DNA of 64,000 nucleotides from Leptospira biflexa serovar Patoc strain 'Patoc 1 (Paris)' (GTDB taxonomy: Bacteria > Spirochaetota > Leptospiria > Leptospirales > Leptospiraceae). Below the pieces are notes generated by a model. The model made no database searches and was not told where the DNA came from. It saw only the letters and a program-made list of their open reading frames with translations. Each line of letters begins with the position of its first letter. The stretch's first letter is position 1. Below, piece after piece: positions 26,327 through 34,939 of this stretch. The DNA lies in NCBI RefSeq assembly GCF_000017685.1, contig NC_010602.1, positions 2,435,501 to 2,499,500 of the forward strand, in the 5' to 3' direction. Both the position numbers and the translations under genes were made by a program.

Positions 26327-27394
26327 TTAATTCCCTCTCGACTTTAATAATTCTATCATTTTCGGTACTAATTCTTCAACAGGGAGAACAAAATCGATCC
26401 CCCCTAGTTCTACTGCAACGCGGTTCATCCCATACACTACAGAAGTTGCTTCATTCTGAGCTAAGGTAATACCACCTTTCGCGTGTATGTTGGATATTGC
26501 GTGTGATCTATCTTTTCCCATACCAGTCATGATCATGGACAAAAGGTGATCTGCTCCATATGACTCCACCAAACTATCAAATAAAACCTCTATGGAAGGT
26601 CGATGTCCATTGACTTGTTCGGAATGAGTCAGCTCAATGAAACGATCTTTTCCTTTTGAGACGACCTTCATTTGGTAATCACCGGGGGCAATGTAAGCGG
26701 TTCCGGAATTCACCAAATCACCCTGTTCTGCTTCTTTCACTTGTATTTTAGACAGAGTATTCAATCTATCAGCAAAAGCCTTCGTAAATCCTGCTGGCAT
26801 ATGTTGCACAACAAAAATAGGCTTTGGAAAATCAGCTGGAATCCCTGCAAAAACGGTTTGTAACGCTTTTGGTCCTCCCGTAGAGGTACCAATACCGATA
26901 GCATCTACTTGGATCGGTTTTTGAAAACTTTTATTTATCTGGCGGTCGGTTCGTTCGGGACGAAGGATCGGCTCCAAACTTACCAGTTTCGAATCAGAGA
27001 ACCCTTTGATTTTTAAGGATAAAACAGCGGCAATGTCTTCTGGGGAAAATTGGTTCCCACTCGATGGTTTTGGGATAAAATCAACGGCACCAAGCTCCAA
27101 AGCCTTAAAGGTAGCATCTGCCCCATGTTGGGTGAGAACGGAAAGCATGATGACGTGGCTCGGAAGTTTCTTTTTTTTAATTTCAGCGAGTGCCGTAAGA
27201 CCGTCCATGATCGGCATTTCAATGTCTAAGACAATAAAATCGGGTTTTAGTTTTTCTGCGAGATCGATGCAGTCCATGCCCGTTTTGCCTGTGGCTATGA
27301 CGGAAATTTCCTCTTTTTTGGTGAGGGCATCACTTAAAATATTCCTCACAAGAAGTGAGTCATCGATGATCACAACAGTCGGTTTTTTGTTCAT
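26327..27394 (-). CDS. cheB: Chemotaxis protein-glutamate methylesterase
   Basis: A 355-residue CheB. The receiver domain has VIIDDSLLVR and acceptor Asp57 (FIVLDIEMPIMDG). The esterase domain carries the Ser-His-Asp triad in GTSTGGPKAL (Ser171), VQHMPAGFT (His198) and MTGMGKDR (Asp295). It demethylates receptor glutamates during adaptation. Overlap with cheA is 4 bases (ATGA). No cheR is in the window, so the methyltransferase must be elsewhere. Confidence 0.95.
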   Translation of the reverse strand: MNKKPTVVIIDDSLLVRNILSDALTKKEEISVIATGKTGMDCIDLAEKLKPDFIVLDIEMPIMDGLTALAEIKKKKLPSHVIMLSVLTQHGADATFKALELGAVDFIPKPSSGNQFSPEDIAAVLSLKIKGFSDSKLVSLEPILRPERTDRQINKSFQKPIQVDAIGIGTSTGGPKALQTVFAGIPADFPKPIFVVQHMPAGFTKAFADRLNTLSKIQVKEAEQGDLVNSGTAYIAPGDYQMKVVSKGKDRFIELTHSEQVNGHRPSIEVLFDSLVESYGADHLLSMIMTGMGKDRSHAISNIHAKGGITLAQNEATSVVYGMNRVAVELGGIDFVLPVEELVPKMIELLKSRGN

Positions 27395-30300
27395 GATTTA
27401 TGAATCAACTCAACTAACTCGTCGAAATCTGGTAAAAATACTAAAACACCAATTAGGTTACTACCTTGGTGATTGAACTCAGTGTGCATGGACAAAAACT
27501 TTGTCCTTTCTGGTTTTACGATGTCGACTACTTCCATAAAACTTCCAGTGATCATCTCTGGGACAGATGGTAAAATTTCCTTTTTTAGTTTGTTGGAAAG
27601 CGAATTCATCACACTCGAACAAACTATATTGGAAATTTCGGACAATACAGACATCATATCATCAGACAATTTATGATTGTTGCCATCTGCATATTTGGCT
27701 TCTTCCGATCCGAGCAGTTCTTTCGCAATTTCTGAACCGTTTTCTTCCGAAAACATCATCAGTAAATTTCCATTTAAATCCCCAGTCATTCGGATTTTCA
27801 TTCCAAAAAACTGATCCATGGAATACCGAAATTCTTTTGCCAAACCATCTCGGTCGGTTAATTTAATTTCTGGGATAAATAATTCGACTTCTTTGCCAAC
27901 TAACTGAGACAAAACGACACCCGCATTCATCATACCCGTATTGACAATGTTTTCCAATTTTTTGATATCTTTGGAAGACATGATTTGATTGATCTCATCA
28001 GAATTCAGTGCAGCTACTTGGTTTAACCTTTCTTCTTTCTGCTCAACAAATCCTTTGATGATTTCTGCTGCCTGTTCCCTTTCCGTCTGTTTTACGTTGT
28101 CAATTTTGGCAACATCAGCCAATCGATGGATTTCATCCGTTTTATGATCCAGGACAAGTGTCGCTGTTGTTGTTTCCGTCGTTGTCGAATGGTCTTCAGA
28201 ATGTCCATTCACTGTGGTTTCTTTTTTGGAAACTTCTGTTGTAATTTTTTGATTGGTAACAGGTTCTTCTGTGTACACTTCTTCTTTTGGCACAATGATA
28301 TGTTTTTCGATTTTGTGTTTTTCTTTTTTGGTACGAGATTTGTCTTTTGCTCGTAACTCAATCAATTTCGCGTTATATCGATTGGTTGGATGGTTTGATT
28401 TAAATATATATTCAGAATCAGACATCTCAAGGGAACGAATCGTTGAGGAACGTTTCATCATCTCACCTGACACGAGTTTGTCTGTCCAATCCACTTTGTC
28501 TGCTGCGATTTCGACAAGTCCAGGGATATCCAATACCAAAATGATGGTTCCGTCTCCCATGATCGTGGCACCTGTTAAACCTTGTACGTCCTTAAAATTT
28601 TTACCTAAAGATTTGATGACCGTTTCGTGTTTTCCAATGAGGTCATCCACCATAAAACCTAGTTTGCGAGTTTTGTAGTTTACGATGACAACTGGAACTT
28701 CCAACATTTCTTGTTTGTCAGCAAGTCCCAATATACGATTCAAACGGTAGATAGGTAAAACCTCTCCTCGTAAATTGATGATTTCGTGGCCTTCCAAAGT
28801 GGTGATTTGGTCCAAATTGACCTTGATGGTTTCGGATACTTCTGATAATGGGAAGGCATACACCTCTTCTTCCATGATCACAAGGATCGAAGGAATGATG
28901 GCAAGTGCTTGTGGGAAAGATAGGGTAAAGGATGATCCTTTTCCTTCTTCTGAATGGATGATGATTTTTCCTTTGAATTCTTCGATGAGTTTGTTTACCA
29001 CATTCATCCCAACCCCTCGACCAGAGATGTCAGAGATTTTGTCTGCTGTGGAAAAACCAGGAGCAAAAATAAACTGAAAGATATCGGATTCAGAAAGGTT
29101 TTGTGAATCGGCTTCTGTGACTAACCCACGTTCGATGGCTTTTTGTAGGATTTTATTTTTACTCAGTCCCTTACCATCATCGCGAATTTCCACAAGGATA
29201 TTGGAACCACCTTGGTAGGCATTGAGTTCGACAGTTCCCTCTTCCGACTTTCCTGCTAGTTTTCGTTCTTCAGGAGATTCAATTCCATGGTCCACAGAAT
29301 TCCGAATGAGATGGATGAGTGGTTCTCCAATGGCATCAATGACCTTTTTATCAAGTTCTGTATTCTCACCACGTAAGACCAAATTGACCTGTTTTCCAGT
29401 CTCGAGTGATAAATCCCGAATGAGTCTCGTGAATCGATTGAACACCGATCCAATCGGAACCATTCGGATGTTCATGATTCCTGTTTGTAAGTCTTTCGAA
29501 ATCCGATTGATTTGGTCAATTTTCCCTTTGAGTTCATTAAATAGAGAGTCTTCACCGAACTGAGCCACCAAATCATCATAGATCTTTTGGAAACCTGAGT
29601 TTGTGATGACAAGTTCCCCCACATTGTTCATGAGTTGGTCGAGTTTGTCTGAGGAAACTTTGATGGTTCGCATCACAACCTTGGAATCGGTAACTGCTTT
29701 ATCAAAATTGGCAGACCCTTTGGTTGGAACTTTCTCTTCTGTATCAATTGAACTGGATACTTTCGAATTAGATTCTTTCACAGAACTCTCTGCACGTTTT
29801 TCAAGTGCTTCCATTTCTGTCTCGGGGATATTGATTTCTTGGACGGAAAGTGTTTCCACCATATCAATATTACATTGTGTATACAATTCATCTTTTGAAT
29901 ATTTGGTTACTGTAATAAACGAAAGTGCGTAACTACCTTGTCCATTGTCCAAAGCTTCCTCAGTTGGATTGCATTTGATCACAACTCCAGACTGGGTGAC
30001 TGATTGCAAAATCAATAACAATCGAAGATTTTGCATCGGCGTGTCATTTTTTAAACGTAAATCAACGGAAAATGCAGAGAGTCCGTCTTCTTCCTTGATC
30101 GCCATTCTGATTTCAGAAATTTCTTCTTCTGATAAATTGCCAAAAGATTCCGCATGATTCCCAACAACTTGTTTTGTTCCACTCGCTTGTGTCACTGTTT
30201 TTGTTGTAGCAGTGGTTGGTCCACCACCTCCAGAAACGGACACTTCATAATCCTGTAATTTTTGGATCATGTCTGTGAAAGGAGTTTCCACCTTCACTCC

Positions 30301-30621
30301 ATTGGCAACTCCTTCTATCACTTGTTTGATCAAATCAAAACATTCGAAGAGTAAGTTTACCAATTTTACATTGATTTCTAAACTCCCTTCTCGGATTTTT
30401 TGGAGAAGGTTTTCCATTGTATGAGCTAAGTCAGATAAATTGTATAAACCAACAAAAGCGGATGAACTTTTTAAAGAGTGAGCCGCTCGAAAGATATCAT
30501 TAATGATTTCTGGATTTTCGTGATCTTTTTCGAGTTTCACCAAATTGGAATTGAGTTCTTCAATTTGATCCTCGGACTCTTCCAGGAAAACTTCTGTGTA
30601 TTCGCCTAAAATTCCAGCCAA
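27391..30621 (-). CDS. cheA: Chemotaxis histidine kinase CheA fused to a CheC-type phosphatase domain
   Basis: A 1076-residue fusion. Order: Hpt domain (1-125; phospho-His48 in AAHSLKSSS), a P2-like CheY-binding region (about 165-270), dimerisation helices (about 315-390), ATPase (about 425-570; HLIRNSVDHGIES, RDDGKGLS, GFSTADKISDISGRGVGMN), a CheW-like domain (about 575-710) and a Lys/Thr/Glu-rich linker. Residues about 881-1076 form a CheC/CheX-type domain with both active-site signatures: Glu890-x-x-Asn893 with Pro 23 residues later, and Glu995-x-x-Asn998 with Pro 23 residues later. So the same chain may make and remove phosphate from CheY. Ordinary CheA is about 650-750 residues. Sits between cheW and cheB. 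Confidence 0.93.
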   Translation of the reverse strand: MAGILGEYTEVFLEESEDQIEELNSNLVKLEKDHENPEIINDIFRAAHSLKSSSAFVGLYNLSDLAHTMENLLQKIREGSLEINVKLVNLLFECFDLIKQVIEGVANGVKVETPFTDMIQKLQDYEVSVSGGGGPTTATTKTVTQASGTKQVVGNHAESFGNLSEEEISEIRMAIKEEDGLSAFSVDLRLKNDTPMQNLRLLLILQSVTQSGVVIKCNPTEEALDNGQGSYALSFITVTKYSKDELYTQCNIDMVETLSVQEINIPETEMEALEKRAESSVKESNSKVSSSIDTEEKVPTKGSANFDKAVTDSKVVMRTIKVSSDKLDQLMNNVGELVITNSGFQKIYDDLVAQFGEDSLFNELKGKIDQINRISKDLQTGIMNIRMVPIGSVFNRFTRLIRDLSLETGKQVNLVLRGENTELDKKVIDAIGEPLIHLIRNSVDHGIESPEERKLAGKSEEGTVELNAYQGGSNILVEIRDDGKGLSKNKILQKAIERGLVTEADSQNLSESDIFQFIFAPGFSTADKISDISGRGVGMNVVNKLIEEFKGKIIIHSEEGKGSSFTLSFPQALAIIPSILVIMEEEVYAFPLSEVSETIKVNLDQITTLEGHEIINLRGEVLPIYRLNRILGLADKQEMLEVPVVIVNYKTRKLGFMVDDLIGKHETVIKSLGKNFKDVQGLTGATIMGDGTIILVLDIPGLVEIAADKVDWTDKLVSGEMMKRSSTIRSLEMSDSEYIFKSNHPTNRYNAKLIELRAKDKSRTKKEKHKIEKHIIVPKEEVYTEEPVTNQKITTEVSKKETTVNGHSEDHSTTTETTTATLVLDHKTDEIHRLADVAKIDNVKQTEREQAAEIIKGFVEQKEERLNQVAALNSDEINQIMSSKDIKKLENIVNTGMMNAGVVLSQLVGKEVELFIPEIKLTDRDGLAKEFRYSMDQFFGMKIRMTGDLNGNLLMMFSEENGSEIAKELLGSEEAKYADGNNHKLSDDMMSVLSEISNIVCSSVMNSLSNKLKKEILPSVPEMITGSFMEVVDIVKPERTKFLSMHTEFNHQGSNLIGVLVFLPDFDELVELIHKS

Positions 30622-30639
30622 TGTCGTATCCCTTTTCCC

Positions 30640-31143
30640 TTACTTTGTGGATGAAACAAAATCAACGATTTGTTCCAAGTCCAAATTCAAAATCAAATGA
30701 TCCTCGAATCGTGATACCGATTCAACCATCTTACTATAGTTTAACGACAAGTCATCCGTTGTATAACTGATATAATCCTTTTGGATTTTTACGACTTGTT
30801 TGACTTCATCGACTAAAATCCCTATGCGTTTCTCATCTAACATGACAACAACGATTCGCGAAATGGGATGGATGTCTGAATCGGTGGAGTGGAATCTTTT
30901 TTTCAAATCCACAATGGGAATGATCTCTCCACGAAGGTTGATCACACCTAATATATAATCATCCACATTGGGTATCCGAGTGATGAGAACAGGTTTTAAA
31001 ATTTCATGGACAAGAAGCAATCGGATCCCAAAGAATTCCCTTTCAATGGTAAACGTAAGAAATTGTTCAAGGTCTCCCAAATCAGACTCTTGTTCCATTT
31101 TGGTCTTTTCAGCAAGGGATGTGAGAAGTTTTTCTTGGTCCAT
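30640..31143 (-). CDS. cheW: Chemotaxis coupling protein CheW
   Basis: A 167-residue CheW: FLTFTIEREFFGIRLLLVHEIL, the ITRIPNVDDYILGVINLRGEIIPIVDLKKRF signature, and GILVDEVKQVVKI. It links receptors to CheA in signalling arrays. It lies 18 bases upstream of cheA and 36 bases after the cyclo-ligase gene, first of the che block cheW-cheA-cheB-cheY. Confidence 0.95.
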   Translation of the reverse strand: MDQEKLLTSLAEKTKMEQESDLGDLEQFLTFTIEREFFGIRLLLVHEILKPVLITRIPNVDDYILGVINLRGEIIPIVDLKKRFHSTDSDIHPISRIVVVMLDEKRIGILVDEVKQVVKIQKDYISYTTDDLSLNYSKMVESVSRFEDHLILNLDLEQIVDFVSSTK

Positions 31144-31179
31144 ATTCTACCTGGAATCGTGTCAGAATCCTACGTGGAT

Positions 31180-31764
31180 TCAATCGAAAAACGAAAGAAT
31201 CTGAAATTCCGTAATCATTTTTCCGACTTTTGCATCGTGCTCTTCGTATAAGAATGGGACGGGAAAAAATTTAGAAAAACTAAAGCCAATGGATTTCTTT
31301 TGTATCGATTCTGAAGTTAAAATGCGATCATAATACCCACCACCACGTCCGAGTCGGTACCCGTTTTGATGGTAACCAAGGGCTGGTACGAGGATCAAAT
31401 CCGCTTCTTCTACGGATATCTCCTCATCTCCTAACGGTTCCCACATTCCATAGGCGCCTTTTTCAAACGTGAAAGGCCGGATGAATCGTAGTCCTTTGTC
31501 TGTTTCGATTTTTGGAAAGTACCATTTGGCAGAATGGCGGAGTTCAATGAATCCTGTTGGCCTTGGCAAAGGAGAAGATTCCACAACAGGTAAAACATCG
31601 ACTTCGAAGCGAAGGTCTGGAACATAAGTGATGATTTTGGATTTCCCTTGTAAGAGTGGGAACAATCGTTTCAGAATGCCAGCTTCTAACTCTTCTCTGT
31701 CTGTGAGTTTGGCGATATTTGTTTTTAGAATTTCCCTTGCGTCTTTTTTTGCAATTGGATTCAA
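31180..31764 (-). CDS. 5-formyltetrahydrofolate cyclo-ligase family protein
   Basis: A 194-residue enzyme that converts 5-formyl-THF to 5,10-methenyl-THF using ATP. Markers are PIAKKDAREILK at the start (family R-KxxR region), a WEP substrate-site motif (MWEPLGDEE), LILVPALGYHQNGYRLGRGGGYYDR (the family signature) and a C-terminal FFPVPFLYEEHDAKV. The start is TTG overlapping the zapA stop (TTGA), so it is coupled to zapA. The zapA-cyclo-ligase neighbourhood is common in bacteria. Confidence 0.9.
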   Translation of the reverse strand: MNPIAKKDAREILKTNIAKLTDREELEAGILKRLFPLLQGKSKIITYVPDLRFEVDVLPVVESSPLPRPTGFIELRHSAKWYFPKIETDKGLRFIRPFTFEKGAYGMWEPLGDEEISVEEADLILVPALGYHQNGYRLGRGGGYYDRILTSESIQKKSIGFSFSKFFPVPFLYEEHDAKVGKMITEFQILSFFD

Positions 31765-32078
31765 AAATGATCCCCGATGATCCCCTCTTCCAAGAGAGTT
31801 ATGATCTTTTTGGTTCTTTCTTCAAGTTCTGGATTTTCGTTTGCTTTCGCTGTGATATCTCGCATTTGGAAAAGTTCGTCGGCAAGGTTTAAGGCACAAA
31901 GCACTGCCAATTTGGTTTTTGAGGCATTGGGTAAAACTTTTCCAAGTTCCAATAAGCGAGATTCCACATAATCAGCCACTTCAGAGATATAACCCGAAGA
32001 GGCTTCACCAACGATTGTATATGTCTCACCAAATATTTGTTTGGTTATTTTTTGAGATTTTGGGGCAGATTCTGCCAT
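31761..32078 (-). CDS. zapA: Cell division protein ZapA
   Basis: A 105-residue ZapA. It binds FtsZ and bundles protofilaments. The N-terminal KQIFGETYTIVGEASSGYISEVADYVESRL is typical, followed by the central helix KTKLAVLCALNLADELFQM and a coiled-coil C-terminus. It follows by 5 bases the frameshifted coiled-coil gene, which looks like a ZapB-type companion. Confidence 0.9.
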   Translation of the reverse strand: MAESAPKSQKITKQIFGETYTIVGEASSGYISEVADYVESRLLELGKVLPNASKTKLAVLCALNLADELFQMRDITAKANENPELEERTKKIITLLEEGIIGDHF

Positions 32079-32083
32079 ATCTT

Positions 32084-32730
32084 TTATTTAGGATCGTCTT
32101 CTATGATGAGAAAATCATCATCATCGTCGGCATCAAAAACACTGATCGCTTCGTCTTCATCATCAATGATGATATCATCATCCTCATCAATTTCCACAGT
32201 AGGAACTTCATCTTCTGATTCCACAATCAGTTCTTCCTTTTCAAAAGAAGCAGAGGCAGGTGTTTTTTCTAACACTTCTTCTGCTTGGAATTCGGATTCG
32301 TCTTCATCAAGTAAAATGATTTCATCATCGTCTTCTGTGGTTAAACTAGGGGTGGCAACGGCTGCAGAAGCGGCAACTGGAGCTACATCAGCACTAACGT
32401 CCGTTGGAGGGAGCGGTGCTTTCGGAGTGGAACTTCCTGTTGTGGGGAGTCCATCCAATCTTCCGAGGAGTTGGTGCACTTTGGATTCGAGTAAACCTTC
32501 TCTCTCTTTGAGTTGGTTTAATTCGTCCGTCGCTTCTTGGAGTTGTGAGCGCAGAGTTTTTAATTCGCGTTCTTTTTCCTCCATTGCGAGCTTCATTTGG
32601 TCGTTTTCCGCGCGAAGGGACTCGTTTTCCGTCTCTCTAGGCGTGCGTTTTCTGTTCTTAGGTCTTGGATTAACTCCAAAGCCTTAACAACTTTACTTTC
32701 TAGCTCTTCAATGGTTTCTATTTTTAACAT
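32084..32730 (-). pseudogene. ZapB-like coiled-coil protein gene with a 2-base frameshift
   Basis: Two reading frames form one protein. Frame 1 runs from ATG 32730 (MLKIETIEELESKV) to a stop at 32593; frame 2 covers the rest to 32084. Removing one AG/GA unit from the GAGAGA tract at 32632-32637 joins them into a 214-residue protein with unbroken heptads: ENARLET, ENESLRA, ENDQMKL. Residues 1-100 then form a coiled coil and the rest is a Pro/Ala linker plus a very acidic tail (DEDDDIIIDDEDEA). Position before zapA suggests a ZapB-like divisome protein (inference). The shift may be a sequencing error, a strain mutation or slippage. A free-standing product from ATG 32596 lacks a ribosome binding site. 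Confidence 0.7.
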
Positions 32731-32742
32731 GATAACAATCCG

Positions 32743-32770
32743 ATGGAATAGAATAGACGAGCTATTCCAT
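32743..32770. repeat. Inverted repeat between rplT and the coiled-coil gene
   Basis: ATGGAATAG (32743-32751) pairs perfectly with CTATTCCAT (32762-32770) across a 10-base loop. It lies 17 bases after the rplT stop on the minus strand. No T-run follows, so it is more likely an RNA processing or stability hairpin, or a weak terminator, between ribosomal and cell-division genes. Confidence 0.5.
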
Positions 32771-32787
32771 TCCAATCAAGCACTAAT

Positions 32788-33141
32788 TTACTTAGCGACT
32801 TTGGTTTTTTCGACGATGGCGTTGAATACTTCTTTGTGGTTGTAGGCAAGATCAGCCAATGTCTTACGGTCTAAATTGATTCCGTGTGTTTTGAGTGCGT
32901 GGATGAACTTTGAGTAGGACATTCCGTTTTCTCTCACAGCAGCATTAATACGCGTAATCCAAAGTTTGCGAAATTCGGACTTTTTCTTTCTACGGTCACG
33001 GTATGCCCATTGACCTGCTTTCATCACAGCAGACTTTGCTGTTCTGAAAAGTTTAGAACGTCCGCCTCTAAAACCTTTTGCTTTAGCGAGTACTTTTTTT
33101 CTACGATTTTTATGAATGGTTCCGTTGACTGCGCGTGGCAT
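32788..33141 (-). CDS. rplT: 50S ribosomal protein L20
   Basis: A 117-residue L20, full length. [29 protein letters not shown] and [22 protein letters not shown] are family-typical, and the C-terminal domain ends with [17 protein letters not shown]. It binds 23S rRNA early in assembly and in several bacteria represses its own operon. Three bases after rpmI. Confidence 0.98.
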   Translation of the reverse strand: MPRAVNGTIHKNRRKKVLAKAKGFRGGRSKLFRTAKSAVMKAGQWAYRDRRKKKSEFRKLWITRINAAVRENGMSYSKFIHALKTHGINLDRKTLADLAYNHKEVFNAIVEKTKVAK

Positions 33142-33144
33142 CGT

Positions 33145-33345
33145 TTAACCTCCGTAAGGTAGAAGTTTTTCTACACGGTTATAATCGGTTTCATGGATGA
33201 CGTGCATTCCACGGCTTTGGTGTTTCATCTTAGGAGATTTTTTCTCTAAGATATGTCTTCGGAACGCACAACCACGTTTGATTTTACCAGATTTGGTAAA
33301 CTTAAAACGTTTGGCTGCTGCCCTATTTGTCTTCAGCTTATACAT
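33145..33345 (-). CDS. rpmI: 50S ribosomal protein L35
   Basis: A 66-residue L35: [24 protein letters not shown] followed by [13 protein letters not shown], the family pattern. It sits between infC (8 bases) and rplT (3 bases) in the conserved infC-rpmI-rplT order. Confidence 0.97.
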   Translation of the reverse strand: MYKLKTNRAAAKRFKFTKSGKIKRGCAFRRHILEKKSPKMKHQSRGMHVIHETDYNRVEKLLPYGG

Positions 33346-33353
33346 AGTTGTTT

Positions 33354-33917
33354 TTATCCTTTAGGTTTTTCACCAATTGGGTTCATCACGACCACTATCG
33401 TCTTTCCGTCGTGTACCGGCATTTTTTCGGGAGAGGCATGCTCTTTTAGGTCCTCGACAAACCGGTTAACAATATTCATTCCAATTTCAGAGTGAACCAT
33501 CTCTCTGCCTCGGAATCGAAGTGTCACTTTTACCTTATCACCCTTTTGCAAGAATTCTAAAGCATGACGCTTCTTAATCTCGAAGTCATGGTTATCAATC
33601 CGCGGGCGGATTTTAATTTCTTTCACCGTGACTACGTGTTGTTTCTTTTTCGCTTCTTTCGTTTTTTTCAGAAGTTCGAATTTGTATTTTCCAAAATCGA
33701 TCAGCTTACAGACGTGAACATCTTGGTCACCCGAGACTTCCACCAAATCAAGGTTAGCTTCTTTAGCTCTTCTCAGAGCTTCGTCCAGAGTAACGATATC
33801 GGACCCTTCGTCAGAGACGAGCCGGATCGATGCTACATTGGTAATTTGTTCGTTAATTCTGATGTGGGCGAATTTATCTTGGTTTGGGTTCCCTCTAGGG
33901 TTGGGCCGTTTCTGCAT
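33354..33917 (-). CDS. infC: Translation initiation factor IF-3
   Basis: A 187-residue IF-3. The N-domain has [19 protein letters not shown] and the linker/C-domain has [42 protein letters not shown]. It checks start-codon pairing and prevents early subunit joining. The start here is ATG preceded by GGAGAC five bases away, unlike the AUU start of E. coli infC. A hairpin upstream covers part of this ribosome binding site. Confidence 0.97.
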   Translation of the reverse strand: MQKRPNPRGNPNQDKFAHIRINEQITNVASIRLVSDEGSDIVTLDEALRRAKEANLDLVEVSGDQDVHVCKLIDFGKYKFELLKKTKEAKKKQHVVTVKEIKIRPRIDNHDFEIKKRHALEFLQKGDKVKVTLRFRGREMVHSEIGMNIVNRFVEDLKEHASPEKMPVHDGKTIVVVMNPIGEKPKG

Positions 33918-33924
33918 TCAGTCT

Positions 33925-33953
33925 CCGAAATTTCTTTCAATTTCCAATTTCGG
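33925..33953 (-). promoter_or_regulatory. Leader hairpin overlapping the infC ribosome binding site
   Basis: In the infC message, CCGAAATT (33953-33946) can pair with AATTTCGG (33932-33925) across a 13-base loop. The last GG of the stem is the first part of the GGAGAC ribosome binding site (33926-33921), so closing the hairpin would hide it. This is a candidate translational control site for the infC-rpmI-rplT operon; the effector is unknown. Confidence 0.5.
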
Positions 33954-34006
33954 ATGAAAATCGAGGCATGCAAGTACATTTCTTATGAATTGCCCTACTT
34001 CTCCTA

Positions 34007-34930
34007 CTAAAGCGTACCAGTAGGTCCTTCCCAGACCACATATTCGATGGAAAGGGATTCGGAATCGAGAATTTCAGGCAAAATCGGGACAAGAGAGACG
34101 TATTCTCCGTGGTTTCCCATCCCCATACAAGAACCACCATGGCAAATTCTGCCAGATCCATCATAGAGAACATATTGGATGAGGTTGTCCCATTTTGTTT
34201 CGTTTGCACTTGGGTCTGTGGATGTGACGAGAGCAAGGAATTGGAATCTTTGGTTTTCCCTCCGTTCCAAACGAAACCGAAGCCGATTTTCTTTGGTGAG
34301 GGGTTCTGTTGCATAGAGAAGTTCCCCCTTCCCAGGGTTCCATTTTTGGAAACCATGGATGCCAACGACATGCCCAGCGCGTTTCCATTCTTTTTTGAAT
34401 TCTTTTTTGTTCGGTTTGGATTGGATTGGTGGTTTTTCTTCCCCCATCCTTGTTTGGATTTCACAACCAGTGACCGTGATGCGCATTGTCACACGCGCGA
34501 TTTCAGAAACTGGAAAAGGAAATCGACTCCAAAGCCCAGGCACATCATACCGCTCCCAAGCTTGGACACAGTGTTCGGACGTTTGGCAAGATAAAAGACG
34601 ATCAGCGGCATCATAGAACGCAGCCACCACATAAAGAGAGACTGGTTTTTGTCCTAAGTTTTGGCCACCTGTGATGACAATGTTCGGACAGTCAAAGTGA
34701 ACATCCCTTCCCAATCCATCCACAAATTGCATCCGACTGACTTTCCAACCCAAAGTCACACCTTCGGTGATGGGTATTTCCATCATTGCAATGGCATCAT
34801 ACGCATCACAGACGTCATACGGTGGGTGTATCGGTAGATCCAGATAAAGAGTTTCTGGTTCCCTTATCGTAGGATATGCTTGGCTCTTGGACACTGGAAG
34901 GAATCGTAAAGCCCTACCAGTGTTAGTCAA
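34007..34930 (-). CDS. Unknown protein between thrS and infC
   Basis: A 307-residue cytoplasmic-looking protein that I do not recognise. It is rich in beta-type segments and has paired motifs such as TLYLDLPIHPPYDVCDAYD, MQFVDGLGRDVHFDCPN, CQTSEHCVQAWERYDVPGLW and SGRICHGGSCMGMGNHGEYV. Several cysteines are spaced like a metal site or disulphides, but no signal peptide is visible. The TTG start is nine bases after the thrS stop and in the same frame as thrS. It interrupts the usual thrS-infC order, so expression probably follows translation genes. Confidence 0.65.
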   Translation of the reverse strand: MTNTGRALRFLPVSKSQAYPTIREPETLYLDLPIHPPYDVCDAYDAIAMMEIPITEGVTLGWKVSRMQFVDGLGRDVHFDCPNIVITGGQNLGQKPVSLYVVAAFYDAADRLLSCQTSEHCVQAWERYDVPGLWSRFPFPVSEIARVTMRITVTGCEIQTRMGEEKPPIQSKPNKKEFKKEWKRAGHVVGIHGFQKWNPGKGELLYATEPLTKENRLRFRLERRENQRFQFLALVTSTDPSANETKWDNLIQYVLYDGSGRICHGGSCMGMGNHGEYVSLVPILPEILDSESLSIEYVVWEGPTGTL

Positions 34931-34939
34931 GAAATTTCT

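Noticed and set aside
32037..32687. Long serine-rich open frame on the plus strand
   Set aside because: It is the mirror of Asp/Glu codons (GAT/GAA/GAC) of the acidic tail in the minus-strand coiled-coil gene and has no ribosome binding site.
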